Source: Branchipolynoe longqiensis
Lineage: Eukaryota; Annelida; Polychaeta; Phyllodocida; Polynoidae
NCBI GenBank assembly: GCA_030323885.1
Contig: CM059186.1
Coordinates: 146,693,810 to 146,757,809, forward strand
Direction of reading: 5' to 3'
Length of the DNA: 64,000 nucleotides
In this document: positions 1 through 11,690 of the stretch, piece by piece
How positions within the stretch are numbered: the first letter of the stretch is position 1
Layout: the number at the start of each line of letters is the position of its first letter
Notes under the pieces: generated by a model
The model's input: only the letters and a program-made list of their open reading frames with translations
What the model was told of the DNA's origin: nothing
Database searches by the model: none
Program-made: the position numbers and the translations under genes

Positions 1-460
1 ATTCTTGTTCTAAATATTAAAATGTCAAATGTGTCACAAAACCTTGTTTCAAAGAAATATATAACCAATATCTGATTAACCCTACTCATTTTCTACTTCT
101 ACATATGTCATTAACCATAGGATATAAATAAAAACATGAATAAAATAAGTAAAATTGACTCTGGCTATGGCTCTAACACTAGTCTGAGTGCCTAGATTTT
201 TCTAAATCTAAATGCACATGGCATAAGATGTCCTGATTATATTGATGTAAATGCAATGCTGGATAAAAGATTAATATCTTAATTTATTATATATATTCTT
301 TTAGTTGGTATTCTATGTTTCAAACAAGAGCTGAAATGAGCTGAAACTAGCACATTTCATAGCTGCACCCAGTGTATTAGCATGTGCCATGTGCTTCTGG
401 GGGGTTGTTTTGCTCTGCCGCATCCCACAATGCACCACACCGCTGGAACCGTGATGTAGT
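1..460. other. No gene recognised
   Basis: AT-rich sequence with no coding signal or repeat that I recognise. Open frames here are short and look random. Confidence 0.5.
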
Positions 461-1552
461 CTATTACAGTAAAAGGTATATGACAGTAGAATGTATATGG
501 CAGTAGAACACATATGGCAGTAGAAGGTATATGGCAGTAGAAGGTATATAGCAGTGCAAGGTATATGGCAGTAGAAGGTGTATGACAGTAGAATTTATAT
601 CACGGTAGACCGTATTTTGCAGTAGAACATAAATGACAGAAGAAGGTAAATGAAAATAGAAGGTAAATGACAGTAGAAGGTATATGACAGTAGAAGGTAA
701 ATGACAGTGGAAGGTATATGACAGTGGAAGGTATATCACAGTAGAAGGTATATTACAGTAGAAGGTATATGGCAGTCGAAGGTATATAGCAGTAGAAGGT
801 GTATGGCAGTAGAAGGTATATGGCAGTAGAAGGTATATGGCAGTAGAAGGTATATGGCAGTGGAAGGTAAATGATAGTAGAAGGTATATGACAGTAGAAG
901 GTATATGACAGTATAAGGTAAGTGACAGTAGAAGGTATATGACAGTAGAAGGTAAATGACAGTAGAAGGTATATGACAGTAGAAGGTAAATGACAGTAGA
1001 AGGTATATGACAGTAGAAGGTATATGACAGTAGAAGGTAACTGGCAGTAGAAGGTATATGACAGTAGAAGGTAAATGACAGTAGAAGGTATATGCCAGTA
1101 GAAGGTAACTGACAGTAGAAGGTATATGACAGTAGAAGGTTTATGACAGTAGAAGGTAAATGTCAGTAGAAGGTATATGACAGTAGAAGGTAAGTGACAG
1201 TAGAAGGTATATGACAGTAGAAGGTAAGTGACAGTAGAAGGTATATGACAGTAGAAGGTATATGACAGTAGAAGGTATATGACAGTAGAAGGTAAATGAC
1301 AGTAGAAGGTATATGACAGTAGAAGGTATATGACAGTAGAAGGTAAATGTCAGTAGAAGGTATATGACAGTGGAAGGTATATCACAGTAGAAGGTATATC
1401 ACAGTAGAAGGTATATGCCAGTAGAAGGTAAATGTCAGTAGAAGGTATATCACGGTGGAAGGTGTATTATAGTAGAAGGTATATCACAGTAGAAGGTATA
1501 TTACAGTAGAATGTGTACTGTAGTAAAAGGTATACATCAGTAGAAAGTAAAT
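461..1552. repeat. 17-bp minisatellite array
   Basis: About 60 head-to-tail copies of a 17-bp unit close to GACAGTAGAAGGTATAT. Units alternate between TATAT and TAAAT endings, with occasional TAAGT, TAACT or GTGTA variants. Both edges are more diverged (for example TATCACGGTAGACC near 600 and GTACTGTAGTAAAAGG near 1510) than the middle, as expected of an array homogenised from its centre. The reverse-strand open frame across it is just the repeat translated. Confidence 0.95.
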
Positions 1553-2541
1553 GTGTTGCTTCAAATCTTTAACCAATCAATCCCCCAAACAGAATGTGCC
1601 AATGCTGTAGTGTCAACACTTAGCCTAAAATAATATTTCCTCAGACATCACCAATCAACAAAGCGGAATAAGGGACAAACAAAGCCAACAAAGTGAAACT
1701 ACAGTAACATCTGTCTTCAACCGACAAGTCTGCATCCAGATCAATGGCATCCTGGCATAGCAGGTTCCCTGTCATCAGAGGGACGTCGAAATGACACAAA
1801 AATAATTTGTGCATTGAAAAACTGTTAGCAAATAGCAGAGATTTGCTTAACAAAGAGACCGTTAAAGACAAGTGCAACCTTACAGTTAAACACCCTGTAA
1901 GTCCCTCCAAATAGATCTGCTTTAGATATGTCTAAATGTCAGCCACTTCATGTAAACTCAACAATTGATATAATTTGTTTGCCCTGATATTGGTGTAAGA
2001 ACATTATATTGGTTCAGAGCTACCTGCTTTGTAAATAACCAATGTGAAGTTTGAAATGATGACAGATTAATTTGCGTCACTGTGACATGAACTGAGTGGG
2101 TTGGGAGTGGACGGCTATTTAAAAACAAGAGGCAATTTCGATCAAGTAAGCAATAAGAACTAGACCTAGATTCTTAAATTTGTAACCGGAAAGGGCGGTT
2201 TGTTTAAATGGAAGTTGTGTTCATAATCGCCACAATTGAACCAAATTGTTAGAACCAATACAGGACAAGTTTGATAGGAATCAGTAACCATACCTGTTGC
2301 TGCAATAAAGTTTGCATAAACTAGTACTTTTTAAGTTCATGCCCTTTTTTGAGATACAGATATTAGGTTGATCCTTATAAGCTAGTTTACTTTTAGTTAG
2401 ATCTAAGTTATTGAAATCCTTTAAGTAAAAACATGCTGAATTAATTTTGATATACATGTTAAATTTTGGACACCATAGGTTTCAGTATTAACAGGTTTAA
2501 CAAATTTGAAATAGCATTCCCCTCTTATGTTCTATGTGGTA
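1553..2541. other. No gene recognised
   Basis: Apparently unique AT-rich sequence. No open frame above about 90 codons and no family motif. Confidence 0.45.
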
Positions 2542-2627
2542 ACAAATACTTGATGACCCGTCCTGATATGACCATAGATGTTGCTAGGACGTAAAACAAC
2601 AACAAACAAACAAACAAATACTTGATG
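2542..2627 (+). mobile_element. 5'-truncated SINE stub with target-site duplication
   Basis: About 58 bases of the 3' end of the local SINE (from ACCCGTCCTGATATGACC through GTTGCTAGGACGTAAAAC to a CAAA-repeat tail). It is flanked by the direct repeat ACAAATACTTGATG at 2542-2555 and 2614-2627. The right copy partly merges with the CAAA tail, so the strict duplication is at least AAATACTTGATG (12 bp). Severe 5' truncation plus a long duplication is the signature of LINE-driven retrotransposition. Confidence 0.85.
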
Positions 2628-3586
2628 AATACATCAATTATATAAGTTGGATATGTAGAATAAAATCTAGGTAAGTGTTTTTTTTCCTTTTAAAAAGAAA
2701 TATTAGGCAGCTTTAACTTATAGTTCTGTATTTTCTCTTTACCAAATTGCATCGCATTTTCATGCAGAAAATAGATGATTGTTGAGTATAAATGTGGAAA
2801 TCGTGAAGCCTTCAGCAGGAAACTATAATTATAATCGCGCGATGAATAACAACTTTTTGCACTCAGGCCTTTCTAGTGGTCAGCATTGACCCTATGACTG
2901 TGAATCACATATCTACAGCAACAAAATGCTAATCATTGTGAAGGTTAATCCTACATCAAAGATGGACGAACCCATTCGCAAGTCGGGGTGAAGGGTTGCC
3001 AGCCTACTCTTTATCATTATGGGCGATAATTCAAAACCAGAAGCAGAGATTCATTTTTGGGGCTAATAAATTTTTAATCAGGCTTAAAAATGTGTACAAT
3101 AGCCTCTCCTATATGGCTACGAACAACTAACACATATTTCAAGCTACTTATCACCAGTAGAAGTGATCATTATGCTTGACTAATTAAATTGTTCTACTTT
3201 GGTTAGTACAAACCATCTACATTTAAGCCTGACTATCGCATTACTTATCTGCAGGTTAATACTATATTAACTAAGTTTTTTATGTAGAATACTTATTTTA
3301 ATATTTTCTGTTTCTTGATGAAGAACGACATGAGACAGCAGCTATGAGTAGATGACAGCCATTCACTTGACACATGCACCAGGCACACCATACTTCATAT
3401 TACCATATTTTTCACACATACAAAGGACATGGACCATCTAGTTCTCAGCCCTATTAATCATAGGATTACAGATGGAATGGTGGGATGGTATTTATAAACT
3501 GTAATTTTGAAATGCTCAGCGCATAGATGTGTACCGGACAGTATCACAGCGAGGAATGCCAGTTCGATCTGTTGTTGCTCCGAAAG
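2628..3586. other. No gene recognised
   Basis: AT-rich apparently unique sequence without coding signal. Confidence 0.4.
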
Positions 3587-3940
3587 TTAAAGCTGCATAG
3601 TCCGATAAAATATCAGATTTTCAAAACCAAACCAATTATCTAGATTTGATTCTACATATCTAACTTAGATACTGATGCACTTATTGAGAATTTGTTTCTG
3701 CATAGAAGGCAATACTGGGCCAATTTAACAGAACCTGTTAGTGCAGAAGTCTATGGTGTCAGAGTTTTGGCAAGCCTGCCAAAACTAATTTTACATGTTT
3801 GCACTTCAAATATCTCAATAATTAGCCATTTAAAATCAAAGTTACTTCAAGCTAAAGTAAGGTAAATTATAACCATCAACCTAATGTATTTATCTCAGAA
3901 AATGTCAGAAACTCAAAACCATCGGACTATGCAACTTTAA
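3587..3940 (+). mobile_element. MITE of a TTAA-flanked family, copy 1
   Basis: A 346-bp element bounded by TTAA at 3587-3590 and 3937-3940. Its terminal inverted repeats read AGCTGCATAGTCCGAT at the left and ATCGGACTATGCAACT at the right. There is no coding capacity. A TTAA target duplication is the habit of piggyBac-type transposases, so this is probably a piggyBac-mobilised MITE. Sister copies lie at 15351, 24812, 26408 and 28913. Confidence 0.85.
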
Positions 3941-4261
3941 CTATGGTCAGGGTTACCGAATGTTATACTGCATCCGGTATCTATGGTATGCATCACTATG
4001 GAGCCCGTGGTCGTGGCTTTGAATTATGCATGTTACCGGCAACATGTACAATATGTGATATGTCTGTGATAAGGCATTATGGGCTGTTTATTTGTGTTTG
4101 TTCTCTCTATGGGATGTTTATTTGTGTTTGTTCTCTGTAAGTACCAGTAGGGTGCTGGACGATGCCAGCCCTTTTATTGACACACATGTGCACATGACCA
4201 GAATCAGCCAAGACAAAGTCTTTGTCTTGCGAAGAGATGAATGTGCTTTTTGTTTATTGTA

Positions 4262-4568
4262 CCACCTTGTGACAGTGGACACTCATGGCAACTTTATAGT
4301 GATGCCCCCTTGGAAGACTGGAGTTCTGGCACGGTTGACCCAATATCCCACTCAGTCATATTATCCTGATCCTAATCAAACCAATACTTACATTATTCAT
4401 TTGAATTCCAAGCGCCAGACAAGACAAGCAACAAGCACCAAATTAGTTAGTTTTTTTATTTGTTTATGTTTATGTTTAGTCTGTTGTTACTCATTGGTTT
4501 GACTCGGTCAGGTTCAAACCCATGACCTTCCCATACAGGAAGCCAGTCAGTGCTCTTAAAGATTCGCC
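4262..4568 (-). mobile_element. Diverged tRNA-derived SINE
   Basis: Reverse-oriented copy. The tRNA-like head is at 4487-4568 (GACTCGGTCAGGTTCAAACC region) and the conserved body at 4262-4430 (CACTCATGGCAACTTTATAG, ATATCCCACTCAGTCA). About 55 bases between body and head are unlike the consensus. An open frame across it (4092-4502) is not a gene. Confidence 0.75.
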
Positions 4569-4579
4569 ATTCACTTCAG

Positions 4580-4655
4580 GTCGGTTGGTTAGTTGGTTGG
4601 TTGTTGAAGTTTTACGTCCTGGCATCATCTAAGGTCATATCAGGACGGACTTCCG
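4580..4655 (-). mobile_element. SINE 3'-end fragment
   Basis: Only the tail-proximal part is present (GAAGTTTTACGTCCTGGCATCATCTAAGGTCATATCAGGACGG region), preceded by a GTTGGTT-rich tail. Confidence 0.75.
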
Positions 4656-5027
4656 GTTGGTGATAATGGGATTGTCACTACACTCATAGATAGAGAAAAT
4701 GCAATAACTTAGCTCCTTATTGACCGTCTTAGTGCAGTTATTGTTCTTTAGGCGTGCGTGTGCGCATGCGTGCCTGGAAGGCTGGCGCGCTCATTTGGTG
4801 TTGGCCGTTACTGCCCAGCGCCTCGCTTTCATCTTGCCGCCCCGTGCACCTTGTTCATCACAGGCGTCCCTCCCGTGTAAATAGAGGGGCTAATGAGAAC
4901 AGTATCCTGCCGCAACCAAAGACACACACAGGAAGTACTCCTTGAGCGCCAAAATTGGCGGCTGATTGGAAATCAGCGAACACGGGTGGGGGGTGCGGGG
5001 GGGGGGGGCATGAACTGACGCCAGATG
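4656..5027. other. No gene; GC-rich spacer with G-run
   Basis: GC-rich spacer with a homopolymeric G tract near 4987-5008. No coding signal. Confidence 0.4.
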
Positions 5028-5367
5028 GTTGGTGAGGTTGGAGTTTTATGTCCTGGCAACATCTAAAGTCATGTCAGGATGGGTGCTGATTTGTGACAGT
5101 GCGCACTCATGGCGATTTTATAGCGCCGCCTCACTGGGAGACCAGGCCACCAGCATCATGATCTGATATCCCGTGGGCTCAGTCACATTATCCTGACACC
5201 GATCCAACCAGTCCTTGCCCGATCCTATTAATGCCGAACACCTGGGTTTAGGAGGTGACAAGTATTAATTTTGTAAGTCATTGGTTTGACTCGGCTGAGA
5301 ATTGAACTCCCGACCTTCCACACAGAATGCCTGCACTCTACCGATTCGGCCACCGCGTCCGCTGATG
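5028..5367 (-). mobile_element. Full-length tRNA-derived SINE, head type A
   Basis: About 340 bp in reverse orientation. Read on the minus strand it starts GCGGACGCGGTGGCCGAATCGG (box A-like GTGGCCGAATCGG), then a box B-like stretch in the GGGAGTTCAATTC context, then the conserved body. It ends in GACATAAAACTCCAACC. The layout is that of a Pol III-transcribed SINE: head, body, short tail. Diverged by scattered substitutions. Confidence 0.9.
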
Positions 5368-5403
5368 CCAGATGGAAACTGTGGGCAAATGGACTGCGAA
5401 CGG

Positions 5404-5486
5404 TGTGTGTGCTCGTGTGTCTGTGTGTGTTTCTATGTGTGTGTCTGAGTGTGTCTGTGTCTGTCTGTGTGTGTGTGTGTGTGTGT

Positions 5487-5527
<41 letters not shown>
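5404..5527. repeat. (GT)n microsatellite
   Basis: Dinucleotide TG/CTGTG tract of about 120 bp directly beyond the SINE head. Overlapping frames on both strands that read as alternating Cys-Val or Thr-His are artefacts of it. Confidence 0.95.
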
Positions 5528-5938
5528 TGTCCATAGCAAATATGACAACGCCCCAAAAGCACACACATCACCTGCTCACACAGAGCACACATTCGCACAA
5601 ACATCAACCAGGATCATCGGAACCAACTAGAACAGTCGGTTTGGAGAAGACCAGTAGTATTTATCCGACGGTGGGTCGGATAAACAGGACGATGGAAATA
5701 ACAAAGGCGGCCGGAATGGCCCGGTCGGCTCCAGAACGCGTTTCTTGTCCGGGAAGGTCGGGGGATGTCAATCTGGATGCCCAGTAAAACCAAAAGGACT
5801 TGCAAAATTAACATTTGTCCAGGGGCCCAGCTCGGGGTGTTGAGGTGTTTACGCAGATGGAATAAAACGTTATTGAAATAAAACGTGATGGAATAAAAAG
5901 CCTTAAGATATCTTCTTTAAAAAAAAAAAATATATATA
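5528..5938. other. No gene recognised
   Basis: Mixed-composition spacer ending in A-runs and a TA repeat. No homologous feature recognised. Confidence 0.4.
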
Positions 5939-6128
5939 TACAGTAAAACCTCTCTAAGTCTACCAACCTTGGGACCGACGCTAAGTGGTCCATTTAGGGA
6001 GGTGGTCGGTTTAGGCAGTTAGAATAATGATGACTATGGTAATTGGTATCATTGGGACCCAAATAAAGCGATCGATATAAGGGAGTGGTCGATCTGTGGA
6101 GATGGTCGGTTAGAGAGGTTTTACTGCA
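5939..6128. mobile_element. pogo/Tc1-like MITE, copy 1
   Basis: About 186-bp hairpin-forming element starting CAGTAAAACCTCTCTAA (5941) and ending TTAGAGAGGTTTTACTG (6126), inserted in a TA repeat. Its interior carries repeated GACCGAC/GGTCGGT motifs. CAGT termini at a TA target fit the IS630-Tc1-mariner superfamily (pogo-like). Non-coding. A second copy is at 18659. Confidence 0.8.
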
Positions 6129-6964
6129 TATGTATATGTATATATATATATATATATGCTCTTTAATTTATTATGGAAATATAAGCAAGGACACTACCAC
6201 ACATCAGTTCCCTTCTCTATATTAGTCATTATCTATTATCATACTCTCACAGGAGTTATTTCCTGCTTCTGCCACACCGACGCCATCTGTGAATGGCTCC
6301 TGACCACCCGATACCAGCTGCATCTGGTCACTACCAGCTCCAGACCCACGTAGATGGTCAGATTTTAAATTTTAGGTGGGCAATTAATATATTCTCACCA
6401 GAAAATATGTACTCTTTCTTAACCACTTCAGTCTTTAGTTATTCTGTTTACAAGGGATCAACAGTAGGCATATATATACACGCGTATATCTAGGATATAC
6501 TGGTGTAGAGAGGGGCGCAGAGTTCCCCTGTCGTAAGTTGGAATGTAACTATTGACCGTTTGGGGTTCGATTCCGTCAGGTGGCGCCACCACTCCACCTT
6601 TCCTCGGGCCCCTCCCTGTAGCACCTCGGCCTTTCCCTCGCTCGCCTCGACCGGGCAACACCTGCTCCTGTCCTGATCTCAATTTTTTTTTTAGGTATTA
6701 TAACTTGATTATTGCTATTTCACTTATGTTATTGTTATGGTCTTGATGCTTATGCTACACTATGTCTGATTAGCCTGGATCACTTATTATTGTTATTATT
6801 ATTATTATTATTATTATGGGTAGGGCGGGTTGCCCAGTCAAATATGGTTATGGTTGAGTCATGGTTACGGTGCGATGATATAAGCCAAATAAAACTAACT
6901 ATATTCGCCTATTAGTTTCTGTGTTGGTCTGCCCCTCCTACATATATATATTATATATATATAT
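6129..6964. other. No gene; short microsatellites
   Basis: Contains TA repeats (about 6130-6155 and 6940-6965), a TTA-repeat (about 6785-6815) and a GC-rich stretch at 6540-6670 with a box B-like GGGGTTCGATTCC (about 6560) that could be a remnant SINE head. No coding region. Confidence 0.4.
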
Positions 6965-7672
6965 TATCATCATCATCATCATGCTGTCGGTCGCGATGCG
7001 ACAAAGACTGCTTTCATTACTTGAGTGCCGCTCTCCTTTGAGCTCTCTGCTGTGAGAGTTGCATCCATGAGTCAGTCTTAATGTCTCTCAGCTTCAGGTT
7101 GCTCTTGATGGTATCCTTGAACCGGAGATGAGGGCGCCCTCTCTTTCTGTAACCAGAAAACAGTTGAGAATAGAGGATCTGCTTTGGTAGCCTGTCTGAT
7201 GACATCCTCATCAGGTGTCCAGTCCACCGGAGATTCTTTTTTGATCAGAAGATCTTCCATAGAGGGCAGCCCCATCCGTTCGAGTATTTCCTTATTTGTC
7301 ACTTTGTCCTTCCAGGTTAGCCTCATGATTGAACTCAGTATTTGTGCGGTTGTGCATTTCATGAAAGCTGCCTGCAAAAGTGCTGAAGTGCTGCTGGCTT
7401 TTGCAAGTTACCAGCGCACTCTCTCGGGGAGCAAATAGAGGTTTCACACCGGCAAGAACATGTCAAGACAGGCGCAAAACTATTTGTCCCTGCAGTGGCT
7501 GGTCGGGAGATGTTGGGAGTTCCATACATCAACCGCCCTTAATGCTGCCACAGTGACATGGTTTTCTGTTTAGGGTTTGCTCCCTTAGCCTTCGGTCAAG
7601 AACCTGTACCACTAGGCAGTGGTTTACAACTCTGCAGGGCAGGGGCGTTAAACTCCCTGAGGTATTGCTATA
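6965..7672 (-). mobile_element. Chimeric non-autonomous LINE derivative, copy 1
   Basis: Minus-strand element. From its 5' end (about 7672) it has a ~330-bp head unrelated to reverse transcriptase. It then switches to the last ~105 codons of the non-LTR polymerase that is also present at 25091-25873 (SIMRLTWKDKVTNKEILERMGLPSMEDLL and onward, frameshifted). It ends with the 3'UTR GCATCGCGACCGACAGC and an ATG-repeat tail. The copy at 13205 has the same head joined at a nearby point, so this is a family and not a one-off fusion. It cannot encode a functional protein and was presumably mobilised in trans through the shared 3' end. Confidence 0.8.
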
Positions 7673-7771
7673 CCTGCATTCCCATATATATATAAATCCA
7701 TATAATATCAGGTATATGGAAACGAGGCCTCTGTTGGTGGTCGACATTAGTATAAATAGTAAGGTAAGGTA

Positions 7772-7919
7772 AATACTGGTTGGTTCGGTGTTGGAATAAT
7801 GTGACCGACTGGGATATCGGGGCATGGTGCTGGTGGCATAGTAGTTCAATGGAGCAGCGGTATGTAGTCGCCATGAGTGCGCACTGTCCCAAGCCGGTGT
7901 CCATCCTGATATTACCTTA
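7772..7919 (+). mobile_element. SINE, 5'-truncated, split by a MITE
   Basis: Plus-oriented SINE body (TGGTTGGTTCGGTGTTGGAATAATG, GGGATATCGGGGCATGGTGCTGG, CGCCATGAGTGCGCAC). It breaks at CCTGATATTACCTTA and resumes at 8499 with TTAGATTTTGCTAG. The break is a Harbinger-like MITE that duplicated TTA. Confidence 0.85.
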
Positions 7920-8498
7920 TGGTGCTGTCACATTACGACGTTTCTCGCCAACGCGCATTGACGTGTGTCACTTTTTGGCAAAACATCGGGAGACGTCTAG
8001 AAGCGTTACGCACGCGTTAGGCATGCGTTGTTATACATTGATCTCCGGCAACGGTCGGCAGCATGCGTCAGTTAGTCGGTGAAGTTTTGTGCTTGCACAA
8101 AACTTTTGACGTGCGACAACGTGGGGGTGCTAACATTATGGCGATGTTAGGGACGCGTTGAGATACGTTAAACGCGCTGGAATAATGTAATGTGAATGGT
8201 AGGCACATGCCGCATACGTGTGAAGGTTGTTCCGAAACATTGTGCCAAACTGTTGGGTTGTTGTTTTACATTCTAGCAACATCTAAGGTCATATCAGGAC
8301 GGCACACCAAACTTTTTTGTGTTTTTTTCTCACGCGTCGATATACGTTACCACAATGTCGGCTGCACGCTACCAACATGTTGCGCTGACGTCAAACTTGT
8401 TCCCACCGTGCCGAAAAGTTTGACGAGTCTCGATGATTAAAAGTGATTTTGCGTGTTGGCGGCACGCCGGCGAGATACTTTGTAGTGTGACAGGGCTA
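7920..8498. mobile_element. Harbinger-like MITE 1 inserted in a SINE
   Basis: Element with imperfect termini (TGGTGCTGTCACATTACGACG at left; TTTGTAGTGTGACAGGGCTA at right), flanked by TTA at 7917-7919 and 8499-8501. The host SINE reads straight across once the element and one TTA are removed, which fixes the boundaries. The interior is full of degenerate ACGCGTT/GCATGCGTT motifs, and a SINE 3' fragment (about 8258-8312) lies inside. A 3-bp TWA duplication is typical of PIF/Harbinger. No transposase present. Confidence 0.8.
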
Positions 8499-9111
8499 TT
8501 AGATTTTGCTAGAATTTACTAAGGTTAAAGTAAACTAAGGCATTTGGTTAAAGTGGTCTTTATTTTCTTTATTTTCTCGTCATGAATCAGAATCAGGTCA
8601 TTAGTCAAATCAACCGGAATCGCGCTGCATCAAATTAATTTCCCTGCTCATGTCAAATGTATGGCCGTGCGTACTCGAACCCTCAGCCCTCCCGAGTTCT
8701 TGTTTTATCAGCGGTGTGGGTGGGTGAGCGATGGTTGTGCGGGCTGGTCGATCGGTCGTTAGGTCACGTGGTGGTTTTGGCGGGAAAATTCAAGCCTTGT
8801 CGCCACCCAGCGGCCTGTGGTTCTCTCATGTTAGTAGAGGGGGCGCCACTGTAGGATGGTGTGGTTTCAAGGCGATAGGTGGCGTCACGGTTCGCTGGAG
8901 TGTTATCGGGTGCTCAGTCCCCGCCCGTAAATTACCCATGTTAAATATACCATATACAATACAAAACCCTAATAAATAAATGAATAAATAGATAAATAAA
9001 TAAAGAGAAGTGATAATGTGTGATAGCCTGCTTAGATTAAATCAGGTTGGCTGGATTAGAGTCAAACCTGCCAGACATCTACCGATTGTCGGCAGTCTGT
9101 AGGGGATCTAT
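8499..9111. other. SINE remnant then no gene
   Basis: The first ~25 bases continue the SINE interrupted by the MITE. The rest is unrecognised, with GC-rich low-complexity sequence at 8650-8900 and an (AAAT)n stretch near 8970-9005. Confidence 0.4.
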
Positions 9112-9331
9112 GCCTTGTTTTGTTTGTTGTTTTACGTCCTAGCAACATCTAAGGTCATATCGGGATGGGTGCCGACTTGTGACAATGCACACTCATGGCG
9201 ACTTTATAGTGCTGTCCCACTGGGAAACCAGGCCGCCAGCACCATGACCTGATATCCCACTCAATCACATTATCCTGACACTGAGCCAACCAGTCCCTGT
9301 CCTATCCTATTAATGCCAAGCGCCTAGATGG
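9112..9331 (-). mobile_element. SINE lacking its head
   Basis: Reverse-oriented SINE body and tail (TTGTTTTACGTCCTAGCAAC to AATGCCAAGCGCCTAG). The tRNA-like head is absent, so the copy is 5'-truncated. Confidence 0.9.
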
Positions 9332-9870
9332 ATACAGAGTAAAATAAGAAATGTGCGAGGAATAGTTGGAGGATGCCTCTCACAGGAAGTACATGCCTGC
9401 TACAACTGACGGCAGAGGGGAGACGGCGCTAAATTACATCAAATGGCTACATTACCTGTCACTCACGATATTGGGCGTGGGGGGGGGGGGCGGTTGAGTT
9501 TACGAAAACATCCGGGCTTATTGCAACCACCCTTGGAGACCAGGAGCGCTGCGTTCAGCTACTTATTCAGTTTATCGATCAAACTTCTGTTACTACCAAA
9601 GACGGGCCGTTTTAACGGCGCCGTTTAAACAATGCTGCAGTCCTGCAGCCAGTGACCGCTAGGTCACGAACCACCCCCCCACCCCCCATAATCAAGCAAA
9701 CTTCTGTCATATCTTGCTTATTTTGGCAGTCGACAGATTATATTCGGATGGATATTTTGCATGCGTGTTCAGTAGAATGTTGCATACGTGTGTATGGCAT
9801 AATAAATTATGCAAATATAAATAGGCGAGGTATTTACAGGTGTTATACTTGTGAATAATTGTGAATGGAT
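9332..9870. other. No gene; G-run and C-run
   Basis: Mixed-composition sequence with short homopolymers (G-run about 9479-9491, C-rich about 9673-9688). No recognised feature. Confidence 0.4.
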
Positions 9871-10475
9871 GCGTCGATTAATATATAATATATAATATGC
9901 ATAATTTATATATATCGCAATTAAAATTATACATATGTAATGTATATAATTAATAAATACAATTAATATATATATATAATCAATATATAGAATATGTATA
10001 TATATAATTTGTAAATAATATATATTATATATATTATATATATTATATATATTATATATTATATATGTTTATATATTATTATATATAGTATATGTATTAT
10101 ATTATTATATATATTATATATAATATACATATTATTCTATACAAAGTATACGTAGTATATATAGTATATATAATATATATATATTATATATATTATATAG
10201 ATTATATCGATTATATATATTATATATATTATATATATATTCTATATTCTATATTCTATATTCTATATATTATATATATTATATATATTATATATATTAT
10301 ATATTATATATATTATACATATTATGTATATATTATATATTATATAGTATATATATTATATATTTGATATATAAGATACATACATATATTATACAAAGTA
10401 TATATTATATATAGTATATATATATTATATATAACATTCATAAATTATAATATATATATATAATATACATGTGAA
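9871..10475. repeat. TA-rich low-complexity block
   Basis: Nearly pure A/T built from TATATTATATA-type repeats. The open frame within it encodes only I/Y-rich translation of the repeat. Confidence 0.95.
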
Positions 10476-10796
10476 CAATGCACCCTCAACTACCGATATC
10501 GGGCAGTGTAGCCGTGGCTTTATGCTGTGGTACTGTCGCCAAATTGCATGCTTCCCAATGCCAATTCGTGGACAATGTGCCTCTGATAACGCTTTGATGA
10601 CGCATTCTCCCTGGAGCGGAAACTTGTGCTGGCGAGTTTGCAATCTTCTATGCACACACTCTGATATGAGTGTGGGTGTGGGTGTGTGTGTGGGTGTGGG
10701 CGCAAATGACGTAAAGCCTACAAGTAACGAAACAGCTCCGACAAACATACACATTGGAGCGGTCTCAGGGTTGCTGGCATCCCTGAGATGCTAATC
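10476..10796. other. No gene recognised
   Basis: GC-balanced sequence with a short GTGTGGGTGTGGG stretch near 10670-10700. Open frames on both strands overlap and neither resembles a known family. Confidence 0.4.
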
Positions 10797-11310
10797 ATTA
10801 GCGCGCTTACAAGTATTATTTTTAATAATCTATAATCAAACTCAATGTGATAGTTTATGGCGTCTTTGACATGCTGAACGTTGGCACCCTTACAAGGATA
10901 ATATTTACTAATCTATACCAGTATAATTTTTTAATAATCTATAATCAGACTCAATATGATAGTCTATGGGGTTTCTGACATGCTGAAAATTGGCGCCCTT
11001 TTTGTTGTTGTACATTAGTTGTTTAACCAGGGGAAATTTCAGTCGCAGATGACTGGTCTTCCTCAATCCACTGCTCCTTGCCATATCCTAGTAATGCCGA
11101 GTGTGTGGCTAGGAAGCGATAAGTATCAATTTTTAAGTCATTGGTGGTTTGACTCAACCAGGATTCGAACCCACGATCTACCAATCCCGGAGACGGACGC
11201 TCTAACTCCTTACAAGTATAACTTTTAATAATCTTTACAACCCTAATTTTAAAAAAAACCTTTATTCAAACTCAAAGTAATAGTTTGTGAATGCTGACAA
11301 ATTAGCAGAC
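10797..11310. repeat. Diverged ~120-bp tandem repeat interrupted by a SINE
   Basis: A unit containing CTTACAAGTATAATTTTTAATAATCTATAATCAAACTCAA...TGATAGTTTATGG...GACATGCTGAA...TTGGCGCCC occurs about three times, starting near 10808, 10888 and 11208. The third is separated by the SINE fragment at about 11065-11207. Confidence 0.7.
11065..11207 (-). mobile_element. SINE head and adjacent body, type B
   Basis: Reverse-oriented fragment: TCCTTGCCATATCCTAGTAATGCCGAG, AAGTCATTGGTGGTTTGACTC, ATTCGAACCCACGATC, then a type-B head (GAGACGGACGCTCTAACTC). Confidence 0.8.
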
Positions 11311-11690
11311 ACAAAGGAAGTGATATTACCAATTTGATTAGAATTTAACAAGAATAAGTTTTAAACAATTAAATCATTATATTTGGCGCCCTGGGCGACT
11401 GCCCTAGTTTCTGGTGCGTTCAGCCTTTCCTGCACAAATACACATCTTCGAGATTTCACACGCTGCATTTGAGCTAAGCTCACAAAGCACCTACTAAGAA
11501 GATCCTTCCGCCGGTCTCAGAGTTGCAAAACATCTAGAGAAGAATCATTGTGTCGGACAGCTATTTGTCATGCATCTCTTCCAAATGGGTGCAACGAATA
11601 ACCAACCATTCCGCTTCGGTGATAGTATTTTATCGGTGTCTGTGTGTGGGAATGGGGGGGGGGGAGCCACTTCATGACAATGTCAATGCG
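11311..11690. other. No gene recognised
   Basis: No recognised feature; contains a short G-run near 11650. Confidence 0.4.

Noticed and set aside
461..1552. CRISPR-like or protein-coding repeat
   Set aside because: Contiguous 17-bp units without spacers; a minisatellite.
1641..1910. 89-codon reverse-strand frame
   Set aside because: No family similarity, no splice-site-bounded neighbours; kept as unannotated.
4092..4502. 136-codon forward frame
   Set aside because: Runs across a reverse-oriented SINE; not coding.
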